Below, one piece after another: positions 37,545 to 46,001 of a DNA stretch of 64,000 bases. The DNA lies in assembly GCF_004135645.1 (NCBI RefSeq), contig NZ_SDPW01000001.1, positions 1,612,001 to 1,676,000 of the forward strand. The letters are read 5' to 3'. How positions within the stretch are numbered: the stretch's first letter is position 1; each line of letters starts with the position of its first letter. The translations under genes and the position numbers were made by a program. The DNA is from Senegalimassilia faecalis. GTDB lineage: Bacteria > Actinomycetota > Coriobacteriia > Coriobacteriales > Eggerthellaceae. The notes beneath the pieces were generated by a model. The model was not told where the DNA came from and did not search any database. It saw only the letters and a list, made by a program, of their open reading frames with translations.

Positions 37545-39200
37545 CTACAGGCTTGCCACGTACTTGCCGGCCACGTAGCCCTGCGTGTGGGCGCGTCCAA
37601 GCGACAGGCCGGGCATCCACATGGTGTAGTCAACGCCTGCGAAGAAGTTGCCGGCAACGTTGCCGATGGCGAACAGACCGGGGATAGCCTCGTTCGTGCC
37701 GTCCTTGAGCACGCGCATGTGTTCGTCAACGTTCACGCCCGACACGATGGCGGACACGCGCACATGGCGATGGATTCCATAGAATGGAGGCGTGTCGATG
37801 GGGGCCAGGTACTTGGTCTCTTTGCCGAAGTCCTCGTCCACGCCCTTGGCCACCAGCTCGTTGTAGCGCTCCACAGCCTTCTTGAAGGCGGCGGCGTCGG
37901 TGATGCCGAGCTTTTTGGCCAGCTCATCAAGGGTGTCTGCCTTGAACGTGGCAATCTGGCCCTCGTAGACGCCCTTTTTCTCGCCGGGTTCCTCGGGCAT
38001 ATAGGCCTTGATGGCTTCCTGGTCGAACAGCTTGCCCGGCCAGCTTGCGGCCGTCTCGGTGTAGTTGTTGTCGAAGATTTGGCAGTAGTTACCTTGATCG
38101 GTTTCGCTGCGCAAGAAGTTGTTCATGATGGACATGCCGCAGGTCTCATCGCAGAAGCGCGTGCCATCCATCTTCACGGCCAAAAACGGCATGTCGCACA
38201 TGGATCCCGGACCGGCATCGAAGTCATGGAGCATCTTGGTGTGCCCGATTTCCTCCATCGCGCCGCCTGCCCAGATGGCCATCTTGTGTCCGTCGCCGGT
38301 CTTGTTCGTCTGTTTGCGGCCGAGGTTCTTCAGATCGGGGATATAGTAGTTGACCATGTCGTCGTCGTTTTGGTAGTCGCCGGCGGCCAGGATGACGCCC
38401 TTCTTGGCGTTGAATTGGATGTTGCCATCGCTTCCCTTGGCGATGACGCCGGTGATGCCGCTCGAATCGCCCACCAGCTGCTTGGCCTCGGTGGAGTAGA
38501 AGAAATCCACGCCCTGCTTCTCGGCGTATTCCGCCAGGGCCTTCATGCCCTCGCCGGTGTTATAGGGCTTCGGGCCGAAATCGATGGAAAGGTAGTTCAC
38601 CTCGTAGCCGTTGACTTTCTGTACCCCGGACGTCCATTTCTTGGTGGTGTCGGAAACCTGCGCGCCGCACTGCTGCGCGGTTTCAAACAGCCAGGTGATG
38701 GCCTCGCCGGAGTTCTTCGCCCATAGCTCAACCTGTTCACGCTTGGCGCGGTATTCGTGCTTGGCAAGCAGCGTGGATACCACGGCTTCGACGCCGGCTG
38801 GGTCGGACTTGTCAAGCAGGATGCCGGTTGCGGTGTTGCCCTGCGAGATGGCGGTGCTTTCCTTCTGGATGACCGCGACGCTTGCGCCTGCCTGCTTGGC
38901 GGTGATGGCGGCGGGCACGCCTGCAGCACCTGCGCCCACAATCACCACGTCGTAGTCCTTGGTTTCCTTGATGTCGGTGATGGCCGCCGGCGCATCGAGG
39001 AAGCTCGGCAGCCCGGCGCGGCTGTGGCCGGCTGCGGTGGTCGTGCCTGCGTCTGCGCCGCCCTTTGCGGCTTTGGCATCGCTGGAAGCCGAAGATGCGC
39101 TCTTGGGCGCACACCCGGCGAACAGCGAGGCGCCGGCGACGCCCGCAGCGGCGATGCCGCTCATTTTGAACAGGTCGCGGCGCGACATTTCCTTGGACAT
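37545..39200 (-). CDS. Tat-exported lipoprotein flavoprotein, FAD-dependent reductase of the fumarate reductase superfamily
   Basis: 551 residues. MSKEMSRRDLFKMSG is a twin-arginine signal and LFAGC a lipobox at Cys30, so the protein is probably exported folded and anchored outside the membrane. The FAD-binding GAGAAGVPAA is at about 90-99, and GLFAIGNVAGNFF near 515 completes the FAD fold. The usual fumarate reductase ending GANRLGGN is replaced by DYTMWMPGLSLGRAH, so the proton-shuttling arginine of fumarate reductases is not evident. The substrate is therefore probably not fumarate. It works with the adjacent cytochrome, and a membrane LuxR regulator is divergent from it. ATG 39200 follows AAAGGAG. 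Confidence 0.85.
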   Translation of the reverse strand: MSKEMSRRDLFKMSGIAAAGVAGASLFAGCAPKSASSASSDAKAAKGGADAGTTTAAGHSRAGLPSFLDAPAAITDIKETKDYDVVIVGAGAAGVPAAITAKQAGASVAVIQKESTAISQGNTATGILLDKSDPAGVEAVVSTLLAKHEYRAKREQVELWAKNSGEAITWLFETAQQCGAQVSDTTKKWTSGVQKVNGYEVNYLSIDFGPKPYNTGEGMKALAEYAEKQGVDFFYSTEAKQLVGDSSGITGVIAKGSDGNIQFNAKKGVILAAGDYQNDDDMVNYYIPDLKNLGRKQTNKTGDGHKMAIWAGGAMEEIGHTKMLHDFDAGPGSMCDMPFLAVKMDGTRFCDETCGMSIMNNFLRSETDQGNYCQIFDNNYTETAASWPGKLFDQEAIKAYMPEEPGEKKGVYEGQIATFKADTLDELAKKLGITDAAAFKKAVERYNELVAKGVDEDFGKETKYLAPIDTPPFYGIHRHVRVSAIVSGVNVDEHMRVLKDGTNEAIPGLFAIGNVAGNFFAGVDYTMWMPGLSLGRAHTQGYVAGKYVASL

Positions 39201-39515
39201 GGTTACTCCTTTCCTATGGAGGCCCGCGCTTGCGCTTGGCTTAAGGCGGGGCCTGGCAACGTTCCCCTTCCTTGCAATTCCCCGTTGCCGTGTCTTCACC
39301 GTATCTTCACAATCGCGTCGATGCATCGGCCGGCTTCGTTGTTCGGGGGGCTATTTCTATAACCCTGTCGGATAACCCACTTTCGAACTGGGGAAATGCA
39401 GCTGTTTATTTCGCCTGCCGACTCGGCAGGCGAAGCGCCTTCGTATAGAATGGAAAGCGGGGAGAGGGTTTAGCACAGCGCATAACCCTCGTTGAGAAGA
39501 GGGATGTGACGGGAT
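39201..39515. promoter_or_regulatory. Divergent control region between the reductase and the LuxR regulator
   Basis: 315 bp without a gene. TATAGA at about 39444 is a possible -10 for the plus-strand regulator, whose ribosome-binding region AGAGGGATG lies just before 39516. On the minus strand, AT-richer sequence near 39295-39315 may hold the reductase promoter. No perfect operator palindrome was found; a short inverted repeat CTGCCGACTCGGCAG lies near 39415. Confidence 0.4.
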
Positions 39516-41003
39516 ATGACAAGAATCGCAGCCGCGAAGGAAGCGGGGGAGGAAAACGCCGCGCCTCAGGCACGCCGCCGGTTGAGGGGCCTGTATGCAC
39601 CCATTCCGCTGGCGTTTTTGGGTCTGGGCGTGTACCGCGCGTGGATCGAGATTACGTTCGTCGGTTCGTTCGTGAGCTTCCCGGCGTTTTCGCTCTCGAC
39701 GCGCGACCTATTCGATTTTAGTGCCGTTGCCGAGATGGTACTGTTTGTTTTGCTGGCCCGCAGGATCGGGCCGCTGTACACGAAGCGCTGGCCGTTCGCG
39801 TTGTGCGCGACGGCCATGCTCGCTTCGACGGTGTTGTTGTTCGCCTCGTTTTTCGCGCCGGGGCTGGCAGAATCGCTCGGCGTGGTAACCTCGGTTGCCG
39901 GCGGCGTGGGGCTGGGCCTTATCATCTTGATTTGGAGCGAGCTGTACGGGTGTTTGAACCCCATTCGCGTGACGCTGTATTATGCGGCGTCGCTCGTCGT
40001 CGGTGCGCTTATCATCTACTTATATATGGGGTTGAAGATGCCGTGGCTGTTCGTCATGACGGCGCTTTTGCCTATCGTGTCGCTTGCGAGTGCGCGCAAG
40101 GGGTTTGCGCTGCTGCCCGAGGGCGAGCGCCCGCAAAAGGCGTGGGTGAGTATCTCGGTGCCGTGGAAGATCATCTTGCTCATGGGCTTTTTCGCGTTTT
40201 CGTACGGTATCGTCGAGGCAAACGCCTACCAGGGCTATTTCGGCCCGCATTCCTCACCGGGAACGTTCGCGGTATCGGGTGTGGTGCTGCTCGGCGTGCT
40301 CGTTAAGCGCGACAAATTCGATTTCAACACGTTGTGCCGCATTGCGTTGCCGCTGACGGTGGTGGCGTTGTTCTTGATTTCCGTACTTGGGTTCACTGAC
40401 GACTACCTCAGCGGATTTTGCGTGGCGGGTGGCTACACGGCGTTCTCCATCCTCATCATGGTGCTGTGCAGCAACCTGTGCTATCGCTACGGGGTATCTG
40501 CCATCTGGCTGTTCGGCATGGAGCGCAGCTTGCGGCTTGTATTCATGTTCCTGGGGCGCTGCATGTACGAATACGGGTCGGTCATCACCGTCGGCTCAGT
40601 GCGGGGGACAACCATCGCAAGCGGCATCGCCATTTTGGCCGTGGTGATGGGGACGTTTTTCCTGCTGTCCCAAAAGGAGCTGTCCAGCAAGTGGGGCGCA
40701 TCGTTTTTGGTGGGGCCCGAAGGTAACGGGGAGGCCGTGCGCAAGCAGGAGCTTGCCGATCGCTGCGAGCTTTTGGCAAAACGATTCGGCCTGACGTCGC
40801 GCGAAACGGAGGTGCTCATCTTGCTTGCGCAGCGCAAGACCGTCGGCATGATCGAGCGCGAGCTCTACATAGCCAACGGAACAGCGAAAGCGCACGTGCG
40901 TCACGTGTACCAGAAGTTCGACATCCACTCCCGCGAGGAGCTGTTCGACCTACTCGGGGTGGACGGCCTGCAGGAAAACGTTGAGGCGAAAAACGCTGGT
41001 TGA
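39516..41003 (+). CDS. Membrane-embedded LuxR-family regulator
   Basis: 495 residues. About twelve hydrophobic helices cover residues 25-395, in an MFS-like arrangement. The C-terminus (about 430-485) is a LuxR helix-turn-helix: LTSRETEVLILLAQRKTVGMIERELYIANGTAKAHVRHVYQKF. This fusion is characteristic of Eggerthellaceae, where such genes flank reductase operons and are thought to sense the substrate at the membrane. Its divergent position suggests it controls the reductase-cytochrome pair. The ligand is unknown. Confidence 0.88.
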   Translation: MTRIAAAKEAGEENAAPQARRRLRGLYAPIPLAFLGLGVYRAWIEITFVGSFVSFPAFSLSTRDLFDFSAVAEMVLFVLLARRIGPLYTKRWPFALCATAMLASTVLLFASFFAPGLAESLGVVTSVAGGVGLGLIILIWSELYGCLNPIRVTLYYAASLVVGALIIYLYMGLKMPWLFVMTALLPIVSLASARKGFALLPEGERPQKAWVSISVPWKIILLMGFFAFSYGIVEANAYQGYFGPHSSPGTFAVSGVVLLGVLVKRDKFDFNTLCRIALPLTVVALFLISVLGFTDDYLSGFCVAGGYTAFSILIMVLCSNLCYRYGVSAIWLFGMERSLRLVFMFLGRCMYEYGSVITVGSVRGTTIASGIAILAVVMGTFFLLSQKELSSKWGASFLVGPEGNGEAVRKQELADRCELLAKRFGLTSRETEVLILLAQRKTVGMIERELYIANGTAKAHVRHVYQKFDIHSREELFDLLGVDGLQENVEAKNAG

Positions 41004-41037
41004 TGCGCTGCGGGTGCCAGTAGCGTCGGGGCGGCGT

Positions 41038-41985
41038 TTATCGTTCCAGCGGGCGCAGCTTTCCCAGGCTGCTGAGGCGCTCGGCTTCCTCGCGGCGTTG
41101 CAGGTCGGCCATCACCACGTGCCCGGCGCGCGCGATGTCGGCGCACTTCTCGGGCGTCAGGCGGCTCCACAGATACTTCGTGGCCACGCGGTCCACGCCG
41201 GCAAGCACGATCTGCTGCATGCGCTCTCCCTCACCGGTGGTCACCACGTACACCGCCTTGCGGTCGTCGGGCGAGCTCATGCGCTCCACCCAGCCGCGCG
41301 CCGCCAGCCGGTCGGTGGCGCGCACGGCCGTGGCGCTGGTCAGCTTCAGCTCGCGCGCCACGTCCACGATGCGCATGGGGTGTCCCACTTCGCCAAGCCG
41401 TTGCAGCACGCGGCACTCCGAAAACGTGGCGCCGTCGCACGACTCGGCAAGCGCGTGCTCCATGCGTCGGCGCAGCACCTCGAACGACGCCAAGGCGCGC
41501 GACGCGAAGAACTTGCGCGACATCTCGCGCGAAAGCGGCGGCTCGATGGTGGCGCCGGCCATGACGGCGGCCTCCAGGATAGAGCGAAACGGTGCCGTTT
41601 GCGTGGGGAACAGGCGATACAGCTGCGCGATGATGGCCGTGTTCGCCCGCTCGATGTGCGCGATGCCCGCCTCAAGCACGCGCACGGCCGACCCGCGCCG
41701 CCCCGGTGCCGCCACGCGCTGCGCGAACCCGGCGTCTTCAAGCGTGTTCACGGCGTGCGTCACCACGTTGGGCTTCAGGTCCAAAATCAGCCCCAGGTCC
41801 TTCTGCGCGATGGCCTCCGGCTCGGCGGCGGCCAGCTTCACCAGCACGCGGTACTGCGTGCAGTTCAGGCAGCTAACCTCGTGCAGGCCCGATTTCAGGC
41901 CTTCGTGGGCCAGCTCGAAGGCCACGAAGAACGCGGAATCGAGCACAAGCCGCTCGTTAGCTTGCCGTGTGGACGTTGGTGCCAT
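41038..41985 (-). CDS. Tandem double-MarR transcriptional regulator
   Basis: 315 residues. Two winged-helix MarR modules are fused. The first covers about 20-125 (CTQYRVLVKLAAAEPEAIAQKDLGLILDLKPNVVTHAVNTLEDAGF). The second covers about 160-300 (FSECRVLQRLGEVGHPMRIVDVARELKLTSATAVRATDRLAARGWVER, then SSPDDRKAVYVVTTGEG, the usual wing). MarR proteins normally act as dimers of single modules of about 145 residues, so this chain could bind DNA as an intramolecular pair. The wing of the second module is well conserved; that of the first (APGRRGSAVRVLE) is shorter. The start follows GAAAGGCTG. Confidence 0.82.
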   Translation of the reverse strand: MAPTSTRQANERLVLDSAFFVAFELAHEGLKSGLHEVSCLNCTQYRVLVKLAAAEPEAIAQKDLGLILDLKPNVVTHAVNTLEDAGFAQRVAAPGRRGSAVRVLEAGIAHIERANTAIIAQLYRLFPTQTAPFRSILEAAVMAGATIEPPLSREMSRKFFASRALASFEVLRRRMEHALAESCDGATFSECRVLQRLGEVGHPMRIVDVARELKLTSATAVRATDRLAARGWVERMSSPDDRKAVYVVTTGEGERMQQIVLAGVDRVATKYLWSRLTPEKCADIARAGHVVMADLQRREEAERLSSLGKLRPLER

Positions 41986-42409
41986 GTCAGCCTTTCAGTT
42001 TCGCTACATACGTGAATACATCGTACTCTATTTCGCCCCACCTGTGGCCTTTTGTCCCACATATGTTGCGAACCTTTCCATAATCTTCGCCGCTCGCTTC
42101 GAGTTCGCGTATCTGAGCTGGCGCATGCGGAAAGCGAAAGGGATTTGCTTTTGCCGGGGAAGGCGGCGAAAGCGGCGGCTGCGGGGTTGCTCGCTTCGCC
42201 CGTTCGCTCGTTGGCGGCGCTCGGCGGACTGCAGGCAAGTCCGAGGCTTCCCAAGCGTTTTGCCGCGGCGTTGCCTCGGCGCCGCGGCTCGTGCCGTCGT
42301 GCGGGCGCGGCGGTTATCGGCTGCCCAATTTCCCCATCTGCCAGGTGCTTTGCCCAGCTGGGCGCTATACTGTGCACAGGCGGAAAACCTCAAGCGCAAG
42401 GAGGCCACC
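41986..42409. promoter_or_regulatory. Intergenic region between the double-MarR gene and dgt
   Basis: 424 bp without a gene. TATACT at 42366-42371 is a good -10 for dgt, whose start is 39 bp further and has GCAAGGAGG. Near the MarR gene, 42004-42026 contains two related half sites (TACATACGT and ATACATCGTA), which could be an autoregulatory operator. The middle 250 bp are GC-rich and show nothing else recognisable. Confidence 0.4.
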
Positions 42410-43453
42410 ATGAACATCGTTCACCGTGAAGACCAGCAGCAGCGCGAGCACGTGCTCCTGTCGCCCGACGCCGCGTTCTCGGACGAAACGGAAGGCCGCG
42501 CGCAGTCGGCGCAGCCCGACTTCCTGCGCACGGAATACCAGCGCGACCGCGATAAGATCTTGCACTCGAAAAGCTTCCGCCGCCTGTCGCACAAAACGCA
42601 GGTGTTTCTTGCCGCCGAGGGCGACCATTTCCGCACGCGGCTCACGCACACGCTTGAAGTGGCGCAGATCGCGCGCACCATCGCCCGCGCGCTCGGCCTC
42701 AACGAAGACCTCACCGAAGCCATCTCGCTTGGCCACGACCTGGGCCACACGCCGTTCGGCCACACGGGCGAGGCCGCCTTGGCCGCGTGCCTGGCGCGCC
42801 ATCGCGGCATCGACCCGGCAAGCGCCCAGGCAGCAGCGCAGTACCGCCACAACGAGCAAAGCCTGCGCGTCGTCGAGCGCATCGAGAACGGCGGGCGCGG
42901 CCTCAACCTCACGGCCGAGGTGCGCGACGGCATCCTGCACCACACCGGCCCCGTGCGCGCCGACACGTTCGAGGGCCGCATCGTGGCCACGGCCGACCGC
43001 ATCGCGTACGTCAACCACGACATCGACGACGCCATCCGCGCCGGCCTGCTCACCGAGGCCGCGCTGCCCGAAAGCACGCGCCGCGTCCTTGGCCCTGACC
43101 ATTCCAGCCGCATCGAGCTGCTGGTCCGCAACATGGTGGAAACCTCGGCGGCCGCCGACGACATCATGCTGTCCGCGCCGGTGTGGGACGCCATGAACGA
43201 GCTGCGCAGCTTCCTGTTCGCCAACGTCTACACCGCCCCGCAGGTGCTTGTGGAGGTGCAGAAGGCGAAATGCCTGGTGGCACAGCTGTTCGATTACTAC
43301 GTTGCCAACATCGGCGAAGTGCCCGAGGAATACCGCGCCATCTCCGGCGGCGATGACCTGCAGGCCGTCACCGACTACATCGCCGGCATGACCGACCGCT
43401 TCGCCACCGCCGCGTTCAACCGCCTGTTCGTTCCCCGCGACTTCATGCGCTAA
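42410..43453 (+). CDS. dgt: Deoxyguanosinetriphosphate triphosphohydrolase (dGTPase)
   Basis: 347 residues. Hydrolyses dNTPs to the nucleoside and tripolyphosphate. FRTRLTHTLEVAQIARTIAR and SLGHDLGHTPFGHTGEAAL give the HD metal-binding residues, and RHNEQSLRVVERIE and ADRIAYVNHDIDDAIRAG match the family. The start at 42410 follows AAGGAGG; the open frame extends far upstream but overlaps the MarR gene and is not coding. It stands as a single gene. Confidence 0.93.
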   Translation: MNIVHREDQQQREHVLLSPDAAFSDETEGRAQSAQPDFLRTEYQRDRDKILHSKSFRRLSHKTQVFLAAEGDHFRTRLTHTLEVAQIARTIARALGLNEDLTEAISLGHDLGHTPFGHTGEAALAACLARHRGIDPASAQAAAQYRHNEQSLRVVERIENGGRGLNLTAEVRDGILHHTGPVRADTFEGRIVATADRIAYVNHDIDDAIRAGLLTEAALPESTRRVLGPDHSSRIELLVRNMVETSAAADDIMLSAPVWDAMNELRSFLFANVYTAPQVLVEVQKAKCLVAQLFDYYVANIGEVPEEYRAISGGDDLQAVTDYIAGMTDRFATAAFNRLFVPRDFMR

Positions 43454-43503
43454 GCGCGTCCGGGCCGCAATTGCAACCCCTGTTTTCGCGGCGTGCGAAC
43501 GGC

Positions 43504-43509
43504 TATAAT
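43504..43509 (+). promoter_or_regulatory. -10 box of azlC, spacing suggests a leaderless mRNA
   Basis: A perfect TATAAT whose last base is 10 nucleotides before ATG 43519. With a normal 6-8 base gap, transcription would start at or 1-2 bases before the ATG, leaving no room for a ribosome-binding site. No Shine-Dalgarno sequence is visible there. The -35 is weak (TGTTTT at 43481-43486). Confidence 0.6.
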
Positions 43510-43518
43510 CAGGCGGCT

Positions 43519-44394
43519 ATGAAACTCTCAAACGACATCCAACCGGCGGTGCAGGCCGCCATCCCCATCGTGCTGGGCTATATCGCCATCGGCATTCCCT
43601 GTGGCATCCTTGAAGACTCCATCGGCTTAAACGCGGTGCAGGTGTTCTTCCTGTCCTGCATGTTCTATTCCGGCGCCGGCCAGTTCATGATTCCGAACAT
43701 GTGGCTGGCGGGCAGCCCCATCGCGTCGATCGTGGCCAGCGTGTCGCTGGTGAACACGCGCCAGATGCTGTACTCGGCGTCGTTTGCGCCCATGTGCGCC
43801 AACGAGCGCAAAGGCCTGTCGTTTCTGTTCTCGGCCACGGTCACCGACGAAAGCTTCGGCGTGAACATGGCGAACTTCGCCACGGGAACGTGGAACGTGC
43901 GCCGCGCCACCGTGGTGAACCTGTGCTCGTGTGCGTCGTGGACGCTGTCCAACGTTGCCGGCGTGCTTATCGGCAGCGCGCTGGGCATTCCGCTAGCCAT
44001 CGCCAGTTTCGCCATGACGTCTATCTTTATTTGCTTACTGGTCACGCAGAAGGTCACGTTCGAAAACGCCGTGGCTGCGTTCGTTGCCATGGTGGGCGTG
44101 TTCACGTGCAAGGCCGTCGGGCTGGCCGGCCCTGCCATCTTGGTGGGCGCCGTGCTTGGCGTGGTGGCCGCCATGCTCGTGTCGCAGGTGCGCCGAGGTC
44201 GCGTTGCCGAGGCTGCCGCGCTCGACGCGCAGGTCGAAAGCGCGCAGGCGGGCGAGGCGAATGCTGCCGATGCGCGGGCTCGCTCTTGCCAGGATGTCGA
44301 TCTTCCGTGCGGTAATCCGGCCGACGTAAACGCCGCACCTCGTAATAGCGCGCAGGCGGGCGAGAGCGCGCAGGAAGGCGGTGAGGGTCGATGA
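43519..44394 (+). CDS. azlC: AzlC family branched-chain amino acid exporter, large subunit
   Basis: 291 residues. AzlC/AzlD (BrnFE) pairs export branched-chain amino acids. AIPIVLGYIAIGIPCGIL near the start, FYSGAGQFM and VSLVNTRQMLYSASFAP are family landmarks, with about seven membrane helices up to residue 230. The last 65 residues are a Cys/Ala/Gln-rich hydrophilic tail with three similar AQAGE blocks, not usual in the family. The stop overlaps the azlD start (ATGA). Confidence 0.9.
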   Translation: MKLSNDIQPAVQAAIPIVLGYIAIGIPCGILEDSIGLNAVQVFFLSCMFYSGAGQFMIPNMWLAGSPIASIVASVSLVNTRQMLYSASFAPMCANERKGLSFLFSATVTDESFGVNMANFATGTWNVRRATVVNLCSCASWTLSNVAGVLIGSALGIPLAIASFAMTSIFICLLVTQKVTFENAVAAFVAMVGVFTCKAVGLAGPAILVGAVLGVVAAMLVSQVRRGRVAEAAALDAQVESAQAGEANAADARARSCQDVDLPCGNPADVNAAPRNSAQAGESAQEGGEGR

Positions 44395-44732
44395 GCATGC
44401 AAGATTTCGCCATCGTGTTCGCAACGTGCCTGGTCACCATGCTTATCTGCCGCTGCGTGCCGCTGTTCGCCCTGAAAGGCCGCCAGCTGCCCGAAGGCTT
44501 GGCGCGCGCGCTCGGGTTCATCCCGCCGGCCGCGTTCGCCGCGCTGGTTGCTAACGACCTGCTGTCCCCGGGCATGTTCGACGCGGGCCTGTGGCCTGCG
44601 GCTATGCCGCTTGCGGCAGCGGCCGTCGTCGTGGCGGTGGCATGGAGGACGAAGTCGCTTCTGTGGTGCGCCATCGCCGGCTGCGCCAGCTACGCCGCGC
44701 TCGCATTCTTCTTCGCCCCCGGCCTGTTCTAG
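44391..44732 (+). CDS. azlD: AzlD family branched-chain amino acid exporter, small subunit
   Basis: 113 residues with four hydrophobic segments. CLVTMLICRCVPLFALKGRQLP and LGFIPPAAFAALVANDLL match AzlD/BrnE. The start overlaps the azlC stop, so the subunits are coupled. It may relieve excess branched-chain amino acids produced by the ilv pathway at the right end of the window. Confidence 0.9.
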   Translation: MSMQDFAIVFATCLVTMLICRCVPLFALKGRQLPEGLARALGFIPPAAFAALVANDLLSPGMFDAGLWPAAMPLAAAAVVVAVAWRTKSLLWCAIAGCASYAALAFFFAPGLF

Positions 44733-45132
44733 TGCTGCGGCCGCCTGCGCAATGCGGCGTCTTGCGGAAACGAGCGCTTGCTCGCTTGAACTATTCTCAA
44801 AGCCAACAAGAGGACGGGGCGGTTTGTCAACTATTTGCTTCAAGCGCCAGGCGTCGGGCTACCGGGCGGTACCGGTCCTGCCGCCCGCTATCCGCGCTTT
44901 GCGTATGGTCGCTTCTCCTTGCTTCGCCTCGCGCGCTCCGCTTCCTTCGCTATCCTTCGCTGCACCTGCGCAGATTGCGGAAATTGACGGGGAATGGGGG
45001 AACATCCTTGCGGCTTTGCTATAATCACGGGTCGTATATGTGCTAATCGGGAAACCGGGCGGCCTCACCGCGCACGTTTCGCGTCAGGCGCATCGATAAG
45101 GCGCCTACCTGAAAAGAAAGAATGGGGACATT
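44733..45132. other. Non-coding gap with candidate promoter
   Basis: 400 bp without a gene. The left 250 bp have no convincing reading frame; an inverted repeat CTACCGGGCGGTACCGG...CCGCCCGCTA lies at about 44859-44890. A perfect -10 TATAAT lies at 45020-45025, about 108 bp before the next gene, with no clear -35. Short CTTCGC-like repeats occur near 44915-44970. Confidence 0.4.
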
Positions 45133-45633
45133 ATGAGCGAACTGCTTTCGCAGCTGATCACGCCTGAAATCCAGATGGCGTTCACCGTTGTGGTGGTGCT
45201 GCTGGTCATCCTATATATCCTGTCCATCGTATGGGTTGCGCGCGACGCGTACCTGCGCGGCACGTACTGGTACGTGTGGGGCATCGTGGCGCTCGTGCCG
45301 CTTGTCGGCGTCATCGCGTACTGCCTGCTGCGCCCGCCGCTGCTGCTCATCGACCGCGACGAGCAGGAACTGGAAGTTGCCCTCAAGCAGCGCCAGCTCA
45401 TGCACTACGGCGAATGCGCGAACTGCGGCTATCCCGTCGAGGCCGACTACGTGCTGTGCCCGAACTGCCATCAGCGCCTGAAGAACCTGTGCTCCCACTG
45501 CGGCCACGCGCTTGAGCCGTCGTGGACGGTGTGCCCGTACTGCGCCAGCCCCGTTGCCGGCCAGCGCCAAGCCCGTCGCGCCCCGCAGCCCCAGGCGCAA
45601 CAGCGCGCCCCGCGCCCGCAGCGCCCGGAATAG
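45133..45633 (+). CDS. Membrane protein with double zinc ribbon
   Basis: 166 residues. Two membrane helices (about 16-37 and 48-67, VALVPLVGVIAYCLLRPPLL) resemble phospholipase_D-nuclease-type N-terminal anchors. The cytoplasmic tail has CANCGYPVEADYVLCPNC and CSHCGHALEPSWTVCPYC, a tandem zinc-ribbon (DZR) pattern, followed by a Gln/Pro/Arg-rich end. Function unknown; it is a common small protein in Gram-positive genomes. Confidence 0.82.
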   Translation: MSELLSQLITPEIQMAFTVVVVLLVILYILSIVWVARDAYLRGTYWYVWGIVALVPLVGVIAYCLLRPPLLLIDRDEQELEVALKQRQLMHYGECANCGYPVEADYVLCPNCHQRLKNLCSHCGHALEPSWTVCPYCASPVAGQRQARRAPQPQAQQRAPRPQRPE

Positions 45634-45657
45634 CGCACGCTTACCGCAAGCAAATCG

Positions 45658-45690
45658 CGAGCCGCCCACAAAGGCGGCTCGTTTCGTCTT
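45658..45690 (+). terminator. Terminator of the membrane zinc-ribbon gene
   Basis: A 9-bp stem, CGAGCCGCC / GGCGGCTCG, followed by TTTCGTCTT, 25 bp after the stop codon. It directly abuts the fourth GGGAC palindrome. Confidence 0.8.
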
Positions 45691-45723
45691 AATGGGACAA
45701 AGGAACAGTCCCTTTGTCCCATT
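45691..45723. repeat. GGGAC-type palindrome, copy 4
   Basis: Two 16-base arms around one base with one mismatch: AATGGGACAAAGGAAC, A, GTCCCTTTGTCCCATT. Same core as the copies at 1834, 29325 and 35190. Confidence 0.8.
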
Positions 45724-46001
45724 CCGGATACGAAAGCGCCCGCTTGCGCAAGACGCTTGCCATGCAACGCCTTCGCCATTTGAAACCTCTGGCGCTTAAG
45801 GTCGGGCCCGCATGCCGAATCGTCCCAAGCGCTTCCGCTCGCTGTTGCGTGGTGCTTCTATGCGCGCGCGGGGTAATTCGTTCCAAAACAACCCGGTTAC
45901 GGTAGGATGAAGGCCGTTGCCGTGGTGTACTATACGGTAACCGCAATACACATGCTGCGCAGGCGTTTTGCACCTGCCCGGCCCCAAGAAAGGAACGTAT
46001 C
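45724..46001 (+). promoter_or_regulatory. Leader region of thrS
   Basis: 278 bp without a gene. TATACG at 45931-45936 is a possible -10. AAAGGAACG precedes the thrS start. T-box landmarks (AGTA with GAA, TGGN bulge, terminator) were sought and not found. Confidence 0.35.

Noticed and set aside
41135-43453. A 772-codon plus-strand frame running through the MarR gene into dgt
   Set aside because: The first 425 codons are antisense to the double-MarR gene and intergenic DNA; dGTPase homology begins at ATG 42410 behind a strong ribosome-binding site.
45724-46001. T-box before thrS
   Set aside because: AGTA/GAA, TGGN and terminator landmarks could not be placed in this leader.
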